Source: JAWWPG01 sp963820035
GTDB lineage: Bacteria > Actinomycetota > Actinomycetes > Propionibacteriales > Nocardioidaceae
Length of the DNA: 64,000 bases
Assembly: GCA_963820035.1 (NCBI GenBank)
Contig: CAWFYK010000003.1
Coordinates: forward strand, 372,001-436,000
Reading direction: 5' to 3'
Shown here one piece after another: positions 49,082 to 58,666 of the stretch; positions within the stretch are counted from its first letter, which is position 1; every line of letters begins with the position of its first letter. Under the pieces are notes generated by a model. The model worked only from the letters and a program-made list of their open reading frames with translations. It ran no database searches and was not told the origin of the DNA. Both the position numbers and the translations under genes were made by a program.

Positions 49082-50239
49082 GTGAAGATTCGATTCCTGA
49101 TGCACCAGGTCGACGGACTGGGTGGTGGCGTCCTCACGGTGGTGCGAAACCTCGCTGAGGAGCTCGCGACCCGACACGACGTGGAGCTCATCAGCGTCCT
49201 TCGGCGCGCAGATGACCCCTACCACCGGCTGCCTGACGGCGTGAAGGTGCGCATGCTCGCTGACGTCCGTCCGTCGCGCGGCCGCGGCCCTCGAGAGCAG
49301 CTCAAACAGGTGGCCATCCGACGGCCGAGCCGACTGATTCCACCTGCGGAGCCGCACCACCGCTTCTACAGCCTCTACTCCGATCTGCAGCTGCGTCGCT
49401 ACCTCCGGTCGGTGAAGGACGGCGTCGTGGTCGGGATGCAGCCGGGCGTCAACATCGCAGTCGCCAAGCTGGCCCGCAGGTCGGTTGTCCGGATCGGGCA
49501 GGATCATCGTCCCTTCGTCGTCCGGAGGGGCAAGCTGTTGGAGCCTTTCCAGGAGTCGCTGCCCCGGCTCGACATGTTCCTCACCCTCACCACGACGGAT
49601 GCGCGCCATTACCGCAAGGTCTTCAAGGGCTCACCGAAGGTGCAGGTGATGCCCAACGCGACGCCCCTGTACGCCGGCCCGCCGTCGGACAACTCTCAGA
49701 AGGTCGTGACTGCTGCCGGGCATCTCAAGATGGGCAAGGGATTCGACCGCCTTATCGAGGCGTGGGCTCTGGTTCATCAGCAACACCCCGACTGGGAGCT
49801 GCGCATCTTCGGGAAGGGTCGACGCGAGGGGGAGCTCGCAGCATTGATCACCGAGCGCGGGCTCCAAGGCTCGGTGCGACTGATGGGCTACTCCAAGACG
49901 CTGTTCAAGGAGATGGCCAGCTCGTCGATCTTCGTCCTGAGCTCGCGGGTCGAGGGCTACGGAATGGTGCTTGTGGAGGCGATGGCGTGCGGAGTTCCCG
50001 TCATTAGCTTCGACTGCCCGTCTGGCCCGCGTGACATCATCACGGACGGCAAGGACGGCTTCCTGGTGCCTAACGGTGACATCGAGGGGATGGCCGACGC
50101 CATCAACCGGATGATCGATCTCGGCCCCGAACGCGCCGTGATGGGAGCGGCAGCCTTGGAGACCGCCCGCTCGCGGAGCCAACCCGAGATCGCCCGGCGG
50201 TGGGAACGGCTCTTCGAGGAGCTGGCCAGCTCCAAGTGA
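49082..50239 (+). CDS. Glycosyltransferase family 4 (GT-B)
   Basis: 385 residues. Two Rossmann domains: N-terminal FLMHQVDGLGGGVLTVVRNLAEE; C-terminal donor site VTAAGHLKMGKGFDRLIEAW, LRIFGKGRREGEL and the EX7E motif EGYGMVLVEAMACGVPVI. GDIEGMADAI is typical at the end. Retaining GT4, probably cell-surface polysaccharide or glycolipid assembly. Co-directional and close to the GT2 gene. Confidence 0.93.
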   Translation: MKIRFLMHQVDGLGGGVLTVVRNLAEELATRHDVELISVLRRADDPYHRLPDGVKVRMLADVRPSRGRGPREQLKQVAIRRPSRLIPPAEPHHRFYSLYSDLQLRRYLRSVKDGVVVGMQPGVNIAVAKLARRSVVRIGQDHRPFVVRRGKLLEPFQESLPRLDMFLTLTTTDARHYRKVFKGSPKVQVMPNATPLYAGPPSDNSQKVVTAAGHLKMGKGFDRLIEAWALVHQQHPDWELRIFGKGRREGELAALITERGLQGSVRLMGYSKTLFKEMASSSIFVLSSRVEGYGMVLVEAMACGVPVISFDCPSGPRDIITDGKDGFLVPNGDIEGMADAINRMIDLGPERAVMGAAALETARSRSQPEIARRWERLFEELASSK

Positions 50240-50314
50240 AACGCTGACCGGCCCCGGGCAATGACGTGTGCCACCCTCGCGAGCGTGGGCGGCGCCGCGG
50301 TCTCGACGCACGAA

Positions 50315-51553
50315 TCAGCGGGGCCTAGCCAGGCGTCGCTTCACCTGCGTAATCGTCGATCTGCCTCGTGCAGTCAAGCGCTCGACCCGACGTCGGACAC
50401 CATGATGAGCAGGGTTTCCCATCTCCGGCTCCTGCCCACGTGCCGGCTTCAGCTGGTGGCGTAGCTGCTTCACCTGATCACGCAGCCGCGCGTTGTTCTG
50501 GTATTGCACGACGGCGAGAGAGACGAGTGCGTCGACGCAGACGTCCAGCATCTCCGAATCGCTCACCGCATGCGGCTCCCGCCCCTCGAGAGCCTTGCCA
50601 GGGAGAAGGTCTGCAAGGTCGCCGACGATATCGAGGTCTTGTTCCCTGAGCTCGTCGACCAGCCGGTCGGCCCTCCCCCGAATCCACTCCTCTACTTGTG
50701 GCGTGACCGTGATCGTCGCCTCGCTCCCCCGCCGCGGCGCGAGGATTCGTTGGGCGAGCTGCCGATGGAGTACCCGCTGATATTCCTCGTAGCTGACCCG
50801 CTGTGCGATCGCCGCGAGATTCACCCGGTGCATCAGCGCGGCTGAGACCACGCCGAGCGACTCGTTCGCACGCTCCGGGGGTTCGAACGTCGTCCCGTCG
50901 AGCTCGATGACCGAGCAGAATCGCTGCCACAGCAGACCGGGATCGGCCTCTTTCGGGGGAACCGTGACGAGATGGATCCGCTCCCAACCCACCTGCTCGG
51001 CCCACTTCGTGAGGATGCGAGGAATATCCTGTTGGTTCCAGAATCGATGTTCGGCCGGTCCTTCCTTCTCCTCGACCATCTCCTCGACGAACTGACCCCA
51101 GCTCCACGGACGGCGGTTCTTGGTCATCTCCTGCCACTGGGCCACGAATGACCGCAGCAGGTCGCGCGCCGTACAGATCACCTCGACCCTGTCGCGGCCG
51201 AAGCTGTTCACGGCGTAGGCGACCTGTTCCGGGGCCAGGCCAGCGAGCCACTCCATGGAGATCAGCACCCGTGGTCCCGACCACGCGCGTGCCTCGCGAA
51301 CGAGCGTCAGCCAGGGTCCGTCCGGCTGGAGCTCCTCACCCGGTTTCAGGGTCCTCAGCTCCCGGACGGCGCTGACGTGCGTGCCCCATCCGGGCCCGGG
51401 CCACAGCAGGCCCTGTGCTTTCGCCTGCTTGTGGTTGGCGGCCATGCGCGACTGCAGGTAGGTTGTCCCGGACTTCGGGGTACCGATGTGCAGGAAGATC
51501 GTCGGACCAGTCGCGGAGTCATGGGACGCTGTGGGTGCATCGCCCTCGTTCAT
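50315..51553 (-). CDS. Sulfotransferase-like protein
   Basis: 412 residues. The PAPS 5'-phosphosulfate loop is FLHIGTPKSGTTYLQSRM; a 3'-phosphate-type segment VEVICTARDLLRSFVAQW follows. The C-terminal 100 residues are coiled-coil and basic (RLRDQVKQLRHQLKP). It is a paralogue of the 51693 gene (shared SMEWL, ARDL/VRDL and FWxQQD blocks). Predicted to sulfate a glycan made by the nearby glycosyltransferases. Confidence 0.82.
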   Translation of the reverse strand: MNEGDAPTASHDSATGPTIFLHIGTPKSGTTYLQSRMAANHKQAKAQGLLWPGPGWGTHVSAVRELRTLKPGEELQPDGPWLTLVREARAWSGPRVLISMEWLAGLAPEQVAYAVNSFGRDRVEVICTARDLLRSFVAQWQEMTKNRRPWSWGQFVEEMVEEKEGPAEHRFWNQQDIPRILTKWAEQVGWERIHLVTVPPKEADPGLLWQRFCSVIELDGTTFEPPERANESLGVVSAALMHRVNLAAIAQRVSYEEYQRVLHRQLAQRILAPRRGSEATITVTPQVEEWIRGRADRLVDELREQDLDIVGDLADLLPGKALEGREPHAVSDSEMLDVCVDALVSLAVVQYQNNARLRDQVKQLRHQLKPARGQEPEMGNPAHHGVRRRVERLTARGRSTITQVKRRLARPR

Positions 51554-51692
51554 GGTGTGTCCCTTGCTGTCCTCGGAGCTCGACGCTGCACGACTCCCGT
51601 CTCCGCTCCTCTTTACCCACGTCAGCTCGGGGGAAGGGAGGGGCCGGTTACGCGAGAACGCTACCGGATCCGCGTCGGGCGGGGCATTCGAA

Positions 51693-52874
51693 TCAACGTC
51701 GCACGACCCGACGTACCAGCGAGACGGACGCGCTGTATGCCCTGCGCAGAGGTCGCGGCTCGGGGCCCCGGCTGGATGCTTCCGTCAGCTGGCGGTTCGT
51801 CCGCGCCAGCTGCGCGTTGCGTTTGCGCAGCCGCTCGAGCTCTGCGCCGCGATCCTTCGCGAGAGACACTAGGCCTTCGAGGGCCGCTTCGAGGACGCCC
51901 TCTCCGTCGGACTCGACCTCGAGTGGATCGGCGGCGCCGAACGTCGGGTCGAGGTCCGCGAGGTCGCCCACGACGGTCGCGCCCGATGCCTTGATCGCCC
52001 GCACCTGTTCGGCCGTCCGCTCCACCACCCACTCGTGGAGCTCGGGCGGCAGGCTGCGTTGCGGGTTCTCGGCGTGTTTGCGTTTCGCGAGCCCGCGCTT
52101 GGCGAGTGCCTGCTTGAACATCTCGTCGTAGGTCTTCCAGTCGAGGTCGCGGATTCGGCTGAGCTCGTTGAGCCGAAGCATCAGGTCCGCCGACTCTCGC
52201 CCCAGAGACTCGTTGCTGCCGTGGCCGCTCGCATCGAACTCGTCTCCGTCGATGCCGAGAACCTGGGAGAACCGTGTCCAGAGCTCCCCCGCAGGGGAGC
52301 CGGGTTGCGGGAGCGTGACCACGTGGACCCTGGAGGCGGGCACCGAGTCGCGCCAGATGGCGAGGATCTTCCCGAGATCCTGCTGTGACCAGAACGCGTT
52401 TCCGGCCGGGGTCGCCCGCGGATTCTCTGACGAGACGGCGCGAACGAACTCCGCCCAGGTCCACAGCTCCCTGTTCTGCAGGAACTCCTGCCAGGCGGCC
52501 GGGATCGTACGGGTCAGATCGCGCACGGTGGCGATGACCTCGACCTGCGCCGGCTCGAACGACTCGACGATGCGGCCGACCTGGTCTGAGGTGCAGCCGC
52601 CGAGCCACTCCATGGACACGACGGCGTCGCCGTTCCAGGCGGCGATCTCGTCTCTGAGCCTGTCCCACGCACCGACCGCGGCGGCCCGGGGTTCCTCGCG
52701 CGTCGGCGCAGCGCGGAGGTCACGCACGGCCAGTACCTGGTCTCGCCACGACGAGCCGGGAAAGAGCAGGTCACTGCGACGCGCAAGCCTGGCCTTGTTG
52801 CTCGAGAGGACGGCCTGGATGTATGTCGTGCCGCTCTTCGGGAGCCCGACATGGAGGAACACCTTCTTGGTCAC
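51693..52874 (-). CDS. Sulfotransferase-like protein, paralogue
   Basis: 393 residues. PAPS loop VFLHVGLPKSGTTYIQAV, VEVIATVRDLTRTIPAAW, the SMEWLGG and FWSQQDLGKIL blocks in common with its neighbour. C-terminal coiled coil (AELERLRKRNAQLARTNRQL) and basic tail. Tandem duplication with the 50315 gene. Acceptor unknown. Confidence 0.82.
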   Translation of the reverse strand: MTKKVFLHVGLPKSGTTYIQAVLSSNKARLARRSDLLFPGSSWRDQVLAVRDLRAAPTREEPRAAAVGAWDRLRDEIAAWNGDAVVSMEWLGGCTSDQVGRIVESFEPAQVEVIATVRDLTRTIPAAWQEFLQNRELWTWAEFVRAVSSENPRATPAGNAFWSQQDLGKILAIWRDSVPASRVHVVTLPQPGSPAGELWTRFSQVLGIDGDEFDASGHGSNESLGRESADLMLRLNELSRIRDLDWKTYDEMFKQALAKRGLAKRKHAENPQRSLPPELHEWVVERTAEQVRAIKASGATVVGDLADLDPTFGAADPLEVESDGEGVLEAALEGLVSLAKDRGAELERLRKRNAQLARTNRQLTEASSRGPEPRPLRRAYSASVSLVRRVVRR

Positions 52875-52999
52875 ACGGAAACCCTATCCTTGCCCCTCGA
52901 CGGGGTCGGGACCCTCGGATCCAAGCGTCGGCGGCCTCGTCACCCACCCGCAGGGGCCGGCCGTGCCAAGGTGCCGGTGACGGAGCGCCGGGACGAGCG

Positions 53000-54253
53000 T
53001 CAGATGGGTTCGGTATGGCGGACGTGATCCCGAGTGTCGCTGAACCACAGCGCCTCGAAGGCGACGAGGCAGACCATCACCAGGGCGACGAAGCCGAGGT
53101 TGACGAGACCGGTCAGCTTGGCGACCTCGGCCCCGATGCCGATCAGGACGAGGATGCCGGCGAACACCAGCCGCTGAACGTTCCAGCTCCCGACGTCACG
53201 CCGCTTGACGGCCGACATGGCGACCAGGTAGAGCACGGCTCCGCCGTAAAGGGCGAACAGCGCGGCCCCGGAGAACTCCGCATGGTGCCCGTCAGCCGCG
53301 TCTGCCGCCTGGGTCAGCACGACCTTGGTGCCTAGCGCGAGGTAGATGATGCCGACGACGACAGGCATATGGAGGTAGGTGAACGTGTCCCTGCCGAGCC
53401 TCGTCCGGTCGTCGCCGTCGAGACTCGAGAGCGTGCGCTCCGCGACCAGCGCGACCACGTCGAAGTACGTCCACCAGAAGGTGATCGCCACCGCGATCCC
53501 GAGCACGCCGCCGACGAGCAGCGACCAGGTGATCGGCGACTCACTGATCCCTGCCCCGACGCTCACGATCGACTCGCCGATCGCCACGATCACGACGAGC
53601 TGATGGCGCTCCGCGAAGTGCCCGGGCGCGGGAAGACGCCACCCGGTCGACCCGGTGACGAAGATGCCGGCGTAGTCGGCGGCGACGGCGACACCCCACA
53701 GAGCAAGCCGCCAAGGCTCGGGGCAGAACGCCCCGACGAAGAGCAGCACCATGGCGGGCAACGTCGCGAAGAAGGCCTGCACGATCGTTCGCCGAAGTCC
53801 GCTGTCGTCGCCGGCCGCAAGGAAGTAGACCGCGAGATGCGAGAGCCGCACCACCGCATAGGCGACGACGAACACGATGGGCCCGGAGAGCCCGCCAGGC
53901 CTGTCGTCGAAGGCCTCCGGGATCGCCAGAGCCACGATGAAGAAGGCCGCCATCGCGAACATCATCGACACGCGCAGCGGCCCCTCGTCGGCCCTTGCCT
54001 GGTTGCCGAGCCACGCGTACGCAGTCCAGCCGAACCACATCAGCGCAGCGATCACGAGCCCTTCAAGCAGCCCGACGGCGGTCAGTTTGTGCGCCATGAA
54101 CGTCGTGATCGAGGTGACGGCGAAGACGAAGACCAGGTCGAAGAGCAGCTCCAGCGTGGTGACCCGATGCGACTCGTCGGTCGGAGTGAACGACGACCCC
54201 CGCCGACCGTCCGCTGACCCGGCGGAGCCCATCAGCCTGCTTCGCAACCTCAT
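53000..54253 (-). CDS. LtrA family membrane protein
   Basis: 417 residues with about ten membrane spans. Family marks: RVTTLELLFDLVFVFAVTSI near the N-terminus, HFAERHQLVVIVAIGESIV in the middle and TYLHMPVVVGIIYLALG. Named for low-temperature requirement A of Listeria; the biochemical function is unknown. Single gene, transcribed alone. Confidence 0.9.
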   Translation of the reverse strand: MRLRSRLMGSAGSADGRRGSSFTPTDESHRVTTLELLFDLVFVFAVTSITTFMAHKLTAVGLLEGLVIAALMWFGWTAYAWLGNQARADEGPLRVSMMFAMAAFFIVALAIPEAFDDRPGGLSGPIVFVVAYAVVRLSHLAVYFLAAGDDSGLRRTIVQAFFATLPAMVLLFVGAFCPEPWRLALWGVAVAADYAGIFVTGSTGWRLPAPGHFAERHQLVVIVAIGESIVSVGAGISESPITWSLLVGGVLGIAVAITFWWTYFDVVALVAERTLSSLDGDDRTRLGRDTFTYLHMPVVVGIIYLALGTKVVLTQAADAADGHHAEFSGAALFALYGGAVLYLVAMSAVKRRDVGSWNVQRLVFAGILVLIGIGAEVAKLTGLVNLGFVALVMVCLVAFEALWFSDTRDHVRHTEPI

Positions 54254-54411
54254 GGTCGCTCTAGGTTACCCGGCGGGTCCGAGCTGGATCGCGAGCTTCG
54301 AAGGAGCAGACACTTCGCCGGGCTGGCGTCACCCCAGGCAGACCGCGCGCCCGCGAACGCATGCCCAAGAACCGGCCTGCACCATCTGGGGCCAGGCCAC
54401 CAACCGGGGTG

Positions 54412-55620
54412 TCAGTAGGACGGCTGGGATGGGTCGATCTGGTTGACCCAGGCGGCGACTCCGCCGCCCACGTGGACCGCGTCCTGGTAGCCGGCGCCCT
54501 TGACGACCGCCAGCGCTTCCGCCGAGCGCACCCCGGTCTTGCAGTGCAGCACGACCTGCTTGTCACTCGGGAGCTTGCCGAGCGCCGACCCGTCGAGGAA
54601 CTCGCCCTTGGGGATGAGCACCGAGCCCGGGATCTTGTTGATCTCGTATTCGTTGGGCTCACGGACGTCGACGAGAACGAAGTCGCGGTCGCCGTTCTCG
54701 CGCTCCTTGAGCCAGCTCTCGAGCATCGTGACGCTGATCGTCGAGTCGACGGCTGCGTCGGCAGCCTCGTCGCTGATGGCGCCGCAGAAGCTCTCGTAGT
54801 CGATGAGCTCGGTCACCGTCGGGTTGGTGCCGCAGACCGCGCAGTCGGGGTCCTTCCGGACCGACAGCGCCCGGTACTCCATGGCCAGCGCGTCGTAGAT
54901 CATCAGCCGGCCCAGCAGCGGCTCGCCGATGCCGGCGAGAAGCTTGATCGCCTCCGTGACCTGGATCGATCCGATGGCGGCACACAGCACGCCGAGCACA
55001 CCACCCTCGGCACAGGAGGGCACCATGCCCGGCGGCGGCGGCTCGGGATAGAGGCAGCGGTAGCACGGTCCGTGCGCGGCCCAGAAGACCGACGCCTGGC
55101 CGTCGAAACGGTAGATCGAGCCCCAGACATAGGGCTTGCCCAGCAACACCGCGGCGTCGTTGACGAGATAGCGGGTGGCGAAGTTGTCGGTGCCGTCGAC
55201 GATGAGGTCGTAGTCGGCGAAGATGCGCATGACGTTGTCGTTGTCGAGGCGCTCCTCATAGACGACCACGTCAACGTAGGGGTTCACCTCGGCGACGGAC
55301 TCCTTGGCGGAGACCGCTTTCGGCCGACCGATGTCGCTCTGCCCGTGGATGACCTGGCGCTGCAGGTTCGACTCGTCGACCTCGTCGAAGTCCACGACAC
55401 CCAGAGTGCCGACCCCGGCTGCTGCCAGATAGAGCAGAGCCGGGCTGCCCAGGCCGCCGGCGCCGATCACCAACACCCGCGCGTTCTTGAGCCGCTTCTG
55501 ACCGGTCATGCCCACGTCCGGGATGATCAGGTGACGGCTGTACCGACGTACCTCGTCGATCGTCAGCTCGGCTGCAGGCTCCACCAGTGGTGGCAGGGAC
55601 ACGGCGCTCTCCTCCGGCAT
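54412..55620 (-). CDS. moeZ: Adenylyltransferase/sulfurtransferase MoeZ
   Basis: 402 residues. ThiF/MoeB domain: VLVIGAGGLGSPALLYLAAA (ATP loop), ESNLQRQVIHG, VDGTDNFATRYL, zinc cysteines (PCYRCLYPEP and DCAVCGTNP). A C-terminal rhodanese carries FVLVDVREPNEYEI and the active Cys in VVLHCKTGVRSAE. It adenylates and sulfurates the C-terminus of MoaD/CysO-like carriers for molybdopterin and cysteine synthesis. Position matches Rv3206c order. Confidence 0.95.
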   Translation of the reverse strand: MPEESAVSLPPLVEPAAELTIDEVRRYSRHLIIPDVGMTGQKRLKNARVLVIGAGGLGSPALLYLAAAGVGTLGVVDFDEVDESNLQRQVIHGQSDIGRPKAVSAKESVAEVNPYVDVVVYEERLDNDNVMRIFADYDLIVDGTDNFATRYLVNDAAVLLGKPYVWGSIYRFDGQASVFWAAHGPCYRCLYPEPPPPGMVPSCAEGGVLGVLCAAIGSIQVTEAIKLLAGIGEPLLGRLMIYDALAMEYRALSVRKDPDCAVCGTNPTVTELIDYESFCGAISDEAADAAVDSTISVTMLESWLKERENGDRDFVLVDVREPNEYEINKIPGSVLIPKGEFLDGSALGKLPSDKQVVLHCKTGVRSAEALAVVKGAGYQDAVHVGGGVAAWVNQIDPSQPSY

Positions 55621-55778
55621 GGGTGGTCCGCTCAGCGACGAAGCGGCTCATCTCCATGGTGCCCCGCCACTCAAGAAGCGATGCTGCCGTTCTGCCATCT
55701 GATACGGCGGCCGGCCGCGTGCGGATACTCGGCCGACCGAGAGCGCTCGGGAGAGGAGTCGGCCGGTAGCGTGGGCGC

Positions 55779-56708
55779 ATGCCGGACTCCAAGGTGACGG
55801 TCGAGGTCGCGGGCCGGACGCTCGCGCTCTCGAACCTCGAGAAGGTGCTCTATCCCGAGACGGGGTTCACCAAGGGTGAGGTCATCGACTACTACGTCAA
55901 CGTCGCTGACGTGCTGCTCCCCCACATCTGCGACCGACTCCTGACCCGGCGGAGGTGGCCGAACGGCACCGCAGACCAGCCGTTCTTCGAGAAGAACACC
56001 CCGCGGGGCACCCCCGACTTCGTGCGCACGGTCTTCATGGCCGAGCACGGCGACGACGGCGTCGACTACGTCGTCTGCAATGACCTTCCCACCCTCGTCT
56101 GGCTGGCGAACCTCGCCGCTCTCGAACTGCACGTGCCGCAGTGGCGGGTGGCCGACGACGACAGCCCGCTCCCACCCGACCTGCTGGTCTTCGATCTCGA
56201 TCCGGGCCCCCCGGCCGACATCGTGGACTGCTGTGACGTCGCCCAGGCACTCCAGACCAGACTGGAGCACGACGGCCTGACGGCATATCCGAAAACCTCG
56301 GGAAACAAGGGCGCTCAGCTGATGGTCCCGATCAAGGAGGCCGGCGCCGGCCGGACGTCGGCCTACGCCAAGCAGCTGGCCGAGGATCTCGAGAAGGCCC
56401 TGCCGGACCTGGTGCTGAGCTCGATGGACAAGCGGGCACGACGCGGCAAGGTCTTCATCGACTGGAGCCAGAACAACGCGGCCAAGACCACGATCGCTCC
56501 TTACTCGCTGCGGGGGATCACCCAACCATCGGTCTCGACACCTCTGACCTGGGACGAGATGTCCGATGCCCAGTCAGCCGCCGACCTCGTCTTCACGGCG
56601 GCCGACATCCCCGATCGCATCGAGGAGCACGGCGACCTGCTGGCCGACATGGACAAGCGCCGGGCCGCAATCCCCGATGGCCCCGAGCTCGCCGCCTCGG
56701 ACCGATAG
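55779..56708 (+). CDS. ligD: LigD polymerase-domain protein (NHEJ primase-polymerase)
   Basis: 309 residues. Prim-Pol domain of LigD: ALSNLEKVLYPETGFTKGEV, catalytic DxD in LVFDLDPGPPAD, PKTSGNKGAQLMVPI and RRGKVFIDWSQNNAAKTTIA, LRGITQPSVSTPLTW. No ligase or nuclease domain is attached, so it is the stand-alone form. It would fill in gaps at ends during non-homologous end joining with Ku and a ligase encoded elsewhere. Confidence 0.92.
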   Translation: MPDSKVTVEVAGRTLALSNLEKVLYPETGFTKGEVIDYYVNVADVLLPHICDRLLTRRRWPNGTADQPFFEKNTPRGTPDFVRTVFMAEHGDDGVDYVVCNDLPTLVWLANLAALELHVPQWRVADDDSPLPPDLLVFDLDPGPPADIVDCCDVAQALQTRLEHDGLTAYPKTSGNKGAQLMVPIKEAGAGRTSAYAKQLAEDLEKALPDLVLSSMDKRARRGKVFIDWSQNNAAKTTIAPYSLRGITQPSVSTPLTWDEMSDAQSAADLVFTAADIPDRIEEHGDLLADMDKRRAAIPDGPELAASDR

Positions 56709-56717
56709 CATGCCCTC

Positions 56718-57335
56718 GTGACCGAGGCGCTGGAACCACCCCGTGGTGGGCGGATGCCGCGTAGCGCCCGCCGAGCCCAGCTTCTCGAGTCGGCGCTGCA
56801 GGTCTTCGTGGCGCAGGGATACCACTCGGCCGCCATGGACGACATCGCCGTCAAGGCGGGTGTCTCGAAACCCGTGCTCTACCAGCATTTTCCTGGCAAG
56901 CTCGACCTCTACGTGGCGTTGCTCGACGTCGCATGCGACGAAGCGGTCGCCAACGTTCGCGAGGCACTCGCCAGTACGACGGACAACGAGCAACGGGTGG
57001 CGGCGAGTACCAAGGCCTTCTATGCCTACGTCGCCGACCCCACCGCCGCCTTCCGGCTCGTGTTCGAGTCCGACCTGACCAGTGAGCCCGCCGTACGACG
57101 ACGAGTCGAGCGGGTCACCCTCCAATGCGCCGACGCGATCGCCGAGGTGATCGCCGACGACACCGGGCTGACCCCCGACGTCGCTCAGCTGCTCGCGGTC
57201 GCGCTCGTCGGCATGAACCACGTCAGCGCGCGATTCTGGCTCGAGGCCGAGCCGAATATGTCCCAGCAGCAGGCGACGGATCTCATCACCCGGCTCGCCT
57301 GGCGCGGGATCAGAGGGTTCCCACGCCACGAGTGA
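56718..57335 (+). CDS. TetR-family transcriptional regulator
   Basis: 205 residues, GTG start. N-terminal TetR helix-turn-helix: RRAQLLESALQVFVAQGYHS, then GVSKPVLYQHFPGKLDLYVA. The C-terminal ligand domain (about 65-205) is helical. This regulator precedes the DUF3107 gene in many actinobacteria (Rv3208 order). Ligand and targets are unknown. Confidence 0.92.
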   Translation: MTEALEPPRGGRMPRSARRAQLLESALQVFVAQGYHSAAMDDIAVKAGVSKPVLYQHFPGKLDLYVALLDVACDEAVANVREALASTTDNEQRVAASTKAFYAYVADPTAAFRLVFESDLTSEPAVRRRVERVTLQCADAIAEVIADDTGLTPDVAQLLAVALVGMNHVSARFWLEAEPNMSQQQATDLITRLAWRGIRGFPRHE

Positions 57336-57435
57336 ACCCTGCCACGAGCGCCGAACGCTTGCCCGAGGCCGTAGTCTCGAAGAGCACGGGACGGCAGGTC
57401 CGAGGCCGCCTCACCACCATCGGAAAGGACCCCAC

Positions 57436-57669
57436 GTGGAGGTCAAGATCGGCGTGATCCATGCCAGCCGCGAGCTGACCCTCGAGACGAGCCAGTCACC
57501 CGAGGAGATCCACAAGGCGGTGGCAGAAGCGCTGAGCGGCGCGGGCGGCGTCTTCGAGCTCCACGACGACCGTGGCCGAAGCGTCCACGTCCCTGCTGAG
57601 AAGCTCGCCTACGTCGAGATCAACGGCGAGTCCCGAGGGCGCGTCGGGTTCGGACCCGGCCGCTCCTGA
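57436..57669 (+). CDS. DUF3107 family protein
   Basis: 77 residues, GTG start after GGAAAGG. MEVKIGVIHASRELTLETSQ, DDRGRSVHVPAEKLAYVEIN mark the DUF3107 family (M. tuberculosis TB9.4 homologue by position). It is a small beta-rich protein of unknown role. The last codons and the stop lie inside the first unit of a 15-bp tandem repeat. Confidence 0.93.
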   Translation: MEVKIGVIHASRELTLETSQSPEEIHKAVAEALSGAGGVFELHDDRGRSVHVPAEKLAYVEINGESRGRVGFGPGRS

Positions 57670-57721
57670 ACCGGCCGCTCCTGAACCGGCCGCTCCTGAA
57701 CCGGCCGCTCCTGAACCGGCT
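57659..57721. repeat. 15-bp tandem repeat (four units)
   Basis: GGCCGCTCCTGAACC repeats four times from 57659, covering the DUF3107 stop codon (TGA in unit 1) and the following intergenic DNA. Every unit carries the same TGA in that frame, giving a tandem series of stops. The unit GGCCG/CGGCC ends could allow multiple hairpins. Confidence 0.9.
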
Positions 57722-57825
57722 GGTACCAGCCGCCACGGGACGTCGACCCCCGACCTCGGCAAGCCGTCCGCCCCCGGCAACGCGCCCGGTCCACGTCGAT
57801 CTGGCCGGCGCCCGAGTGACGTCGA

Positions 57826-58551
57826 TCAGGCTTGCAGCCCGAGGGACTCCATCCGCTGGGTGTGCGTCTCGGTGAGCCGGGCGAACATCCGCGCCACCGC
57901 GGCCAGGTCCATGCCCGGCCGGTCGACGCCGCCGACGAGGAGCGCCGTCAGCGCGTCACGTTCAGCGGCGACACGCTGGGCCTGGCTGAGCGCCTCACCC
58001 ATCAGCCGCCTGGCCCACAGGGCCAACCGGCCGGCGATCCGCGGGTTGTCCTCAATTGCTTTGAGGACGCGCTCGACCACGAACTCCGAGTGGCCGGTGT
58101 CGTGCAGGCTGGCCAGGATGAGATCGCGGGTGTCGACGTCGAGGTAGGCCGCGATCTCCCGGTAGAAGTCGGCGGCGAGGCCGTCCCCGACGTACGCCTT
58201 GATGAGGCTCTCGTACCAGTCCGACGGCGCTGTGTGCCGGTGGAACGAGTCGACGGGAGCGTGGAAGGGCTCCATCGCCTCGAACGGATCGGCCTCGAGC
58301 TCGACGAGGCGGTCCCGCAGCCGCTCGAAGTGGCCGAACTCGGCGGTGGCCATCGCAGCAAGTGCCACCGTGTCGGCCAACGTCGGCGCCTTGGACGCGT
58401 CCTCGACGAGCCGCTCGAACGCGCTCAGCTCGGAGTAGGCGAGACCCCCGAGCAGGTCGATGACCGCGATTCGATAAGCAGGGTCGGCGAAAGCAGAGAC
58501 GGCAGCGGGCTGCGGAGCAGTTGCCGGTTCGCCCCGGTCATCGTCGGTCAT
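57826..58551 (-). CDS. Ferritin-like fold protein
   Basis: 241 residues from ATG 58551. Helical with carboxylate/His pairs in YSELSAFERLVEDASKAP, ATAEFGHFERLRDRLVELE and LHDTGHSEFVVERVLKAIE, consistent with a ferritin-like/MiaE-type di-metal four-helix bundle. Conserved next to DUF3107 and the DEAD-box helicase in actinobacteria (Rv3210c position). Substrate unknown; iron binding is inferred. Confidence 0.85.
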   Translation of the reverse strand: MTDDDRGEPATAPQPAAVSAFADPAYRIAVIDLLGGLAYSELSAFERLVEDASKAPTLADTVALAAMATAEFGHFERLRDRLVELEADPFEAMEPFHAPVDSFHRHTAPSDWYESLIKAYVGDGLAADFYREIAAYLDVDTRDLILASLHDTGHSEFVVERVLKAIEDNPRIAGRLALWARRLMGEALSQAQRVAAERDALTALLVGGVDRPGMDLAAVARMFARLTETHTQRMESLGLQA

Positions 58552-58666
58552 ACCCCGAAGACTAGTCAGCGCGGCGCGGCGGTGACAGCGACTCTCGCTG
58601 CGAGGCGACCGCCCGGGCGCGTAGGCTGGCCGTACCTGTGGTGCCCTTGAGGAGGGCCGGGCCAAG

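Noticed and set aside
57496..57780. Minus-strand frame with GSGAA repeats
   Set aside because: Product of the 15-bp repeat and the complement of the DUF3107 gene.
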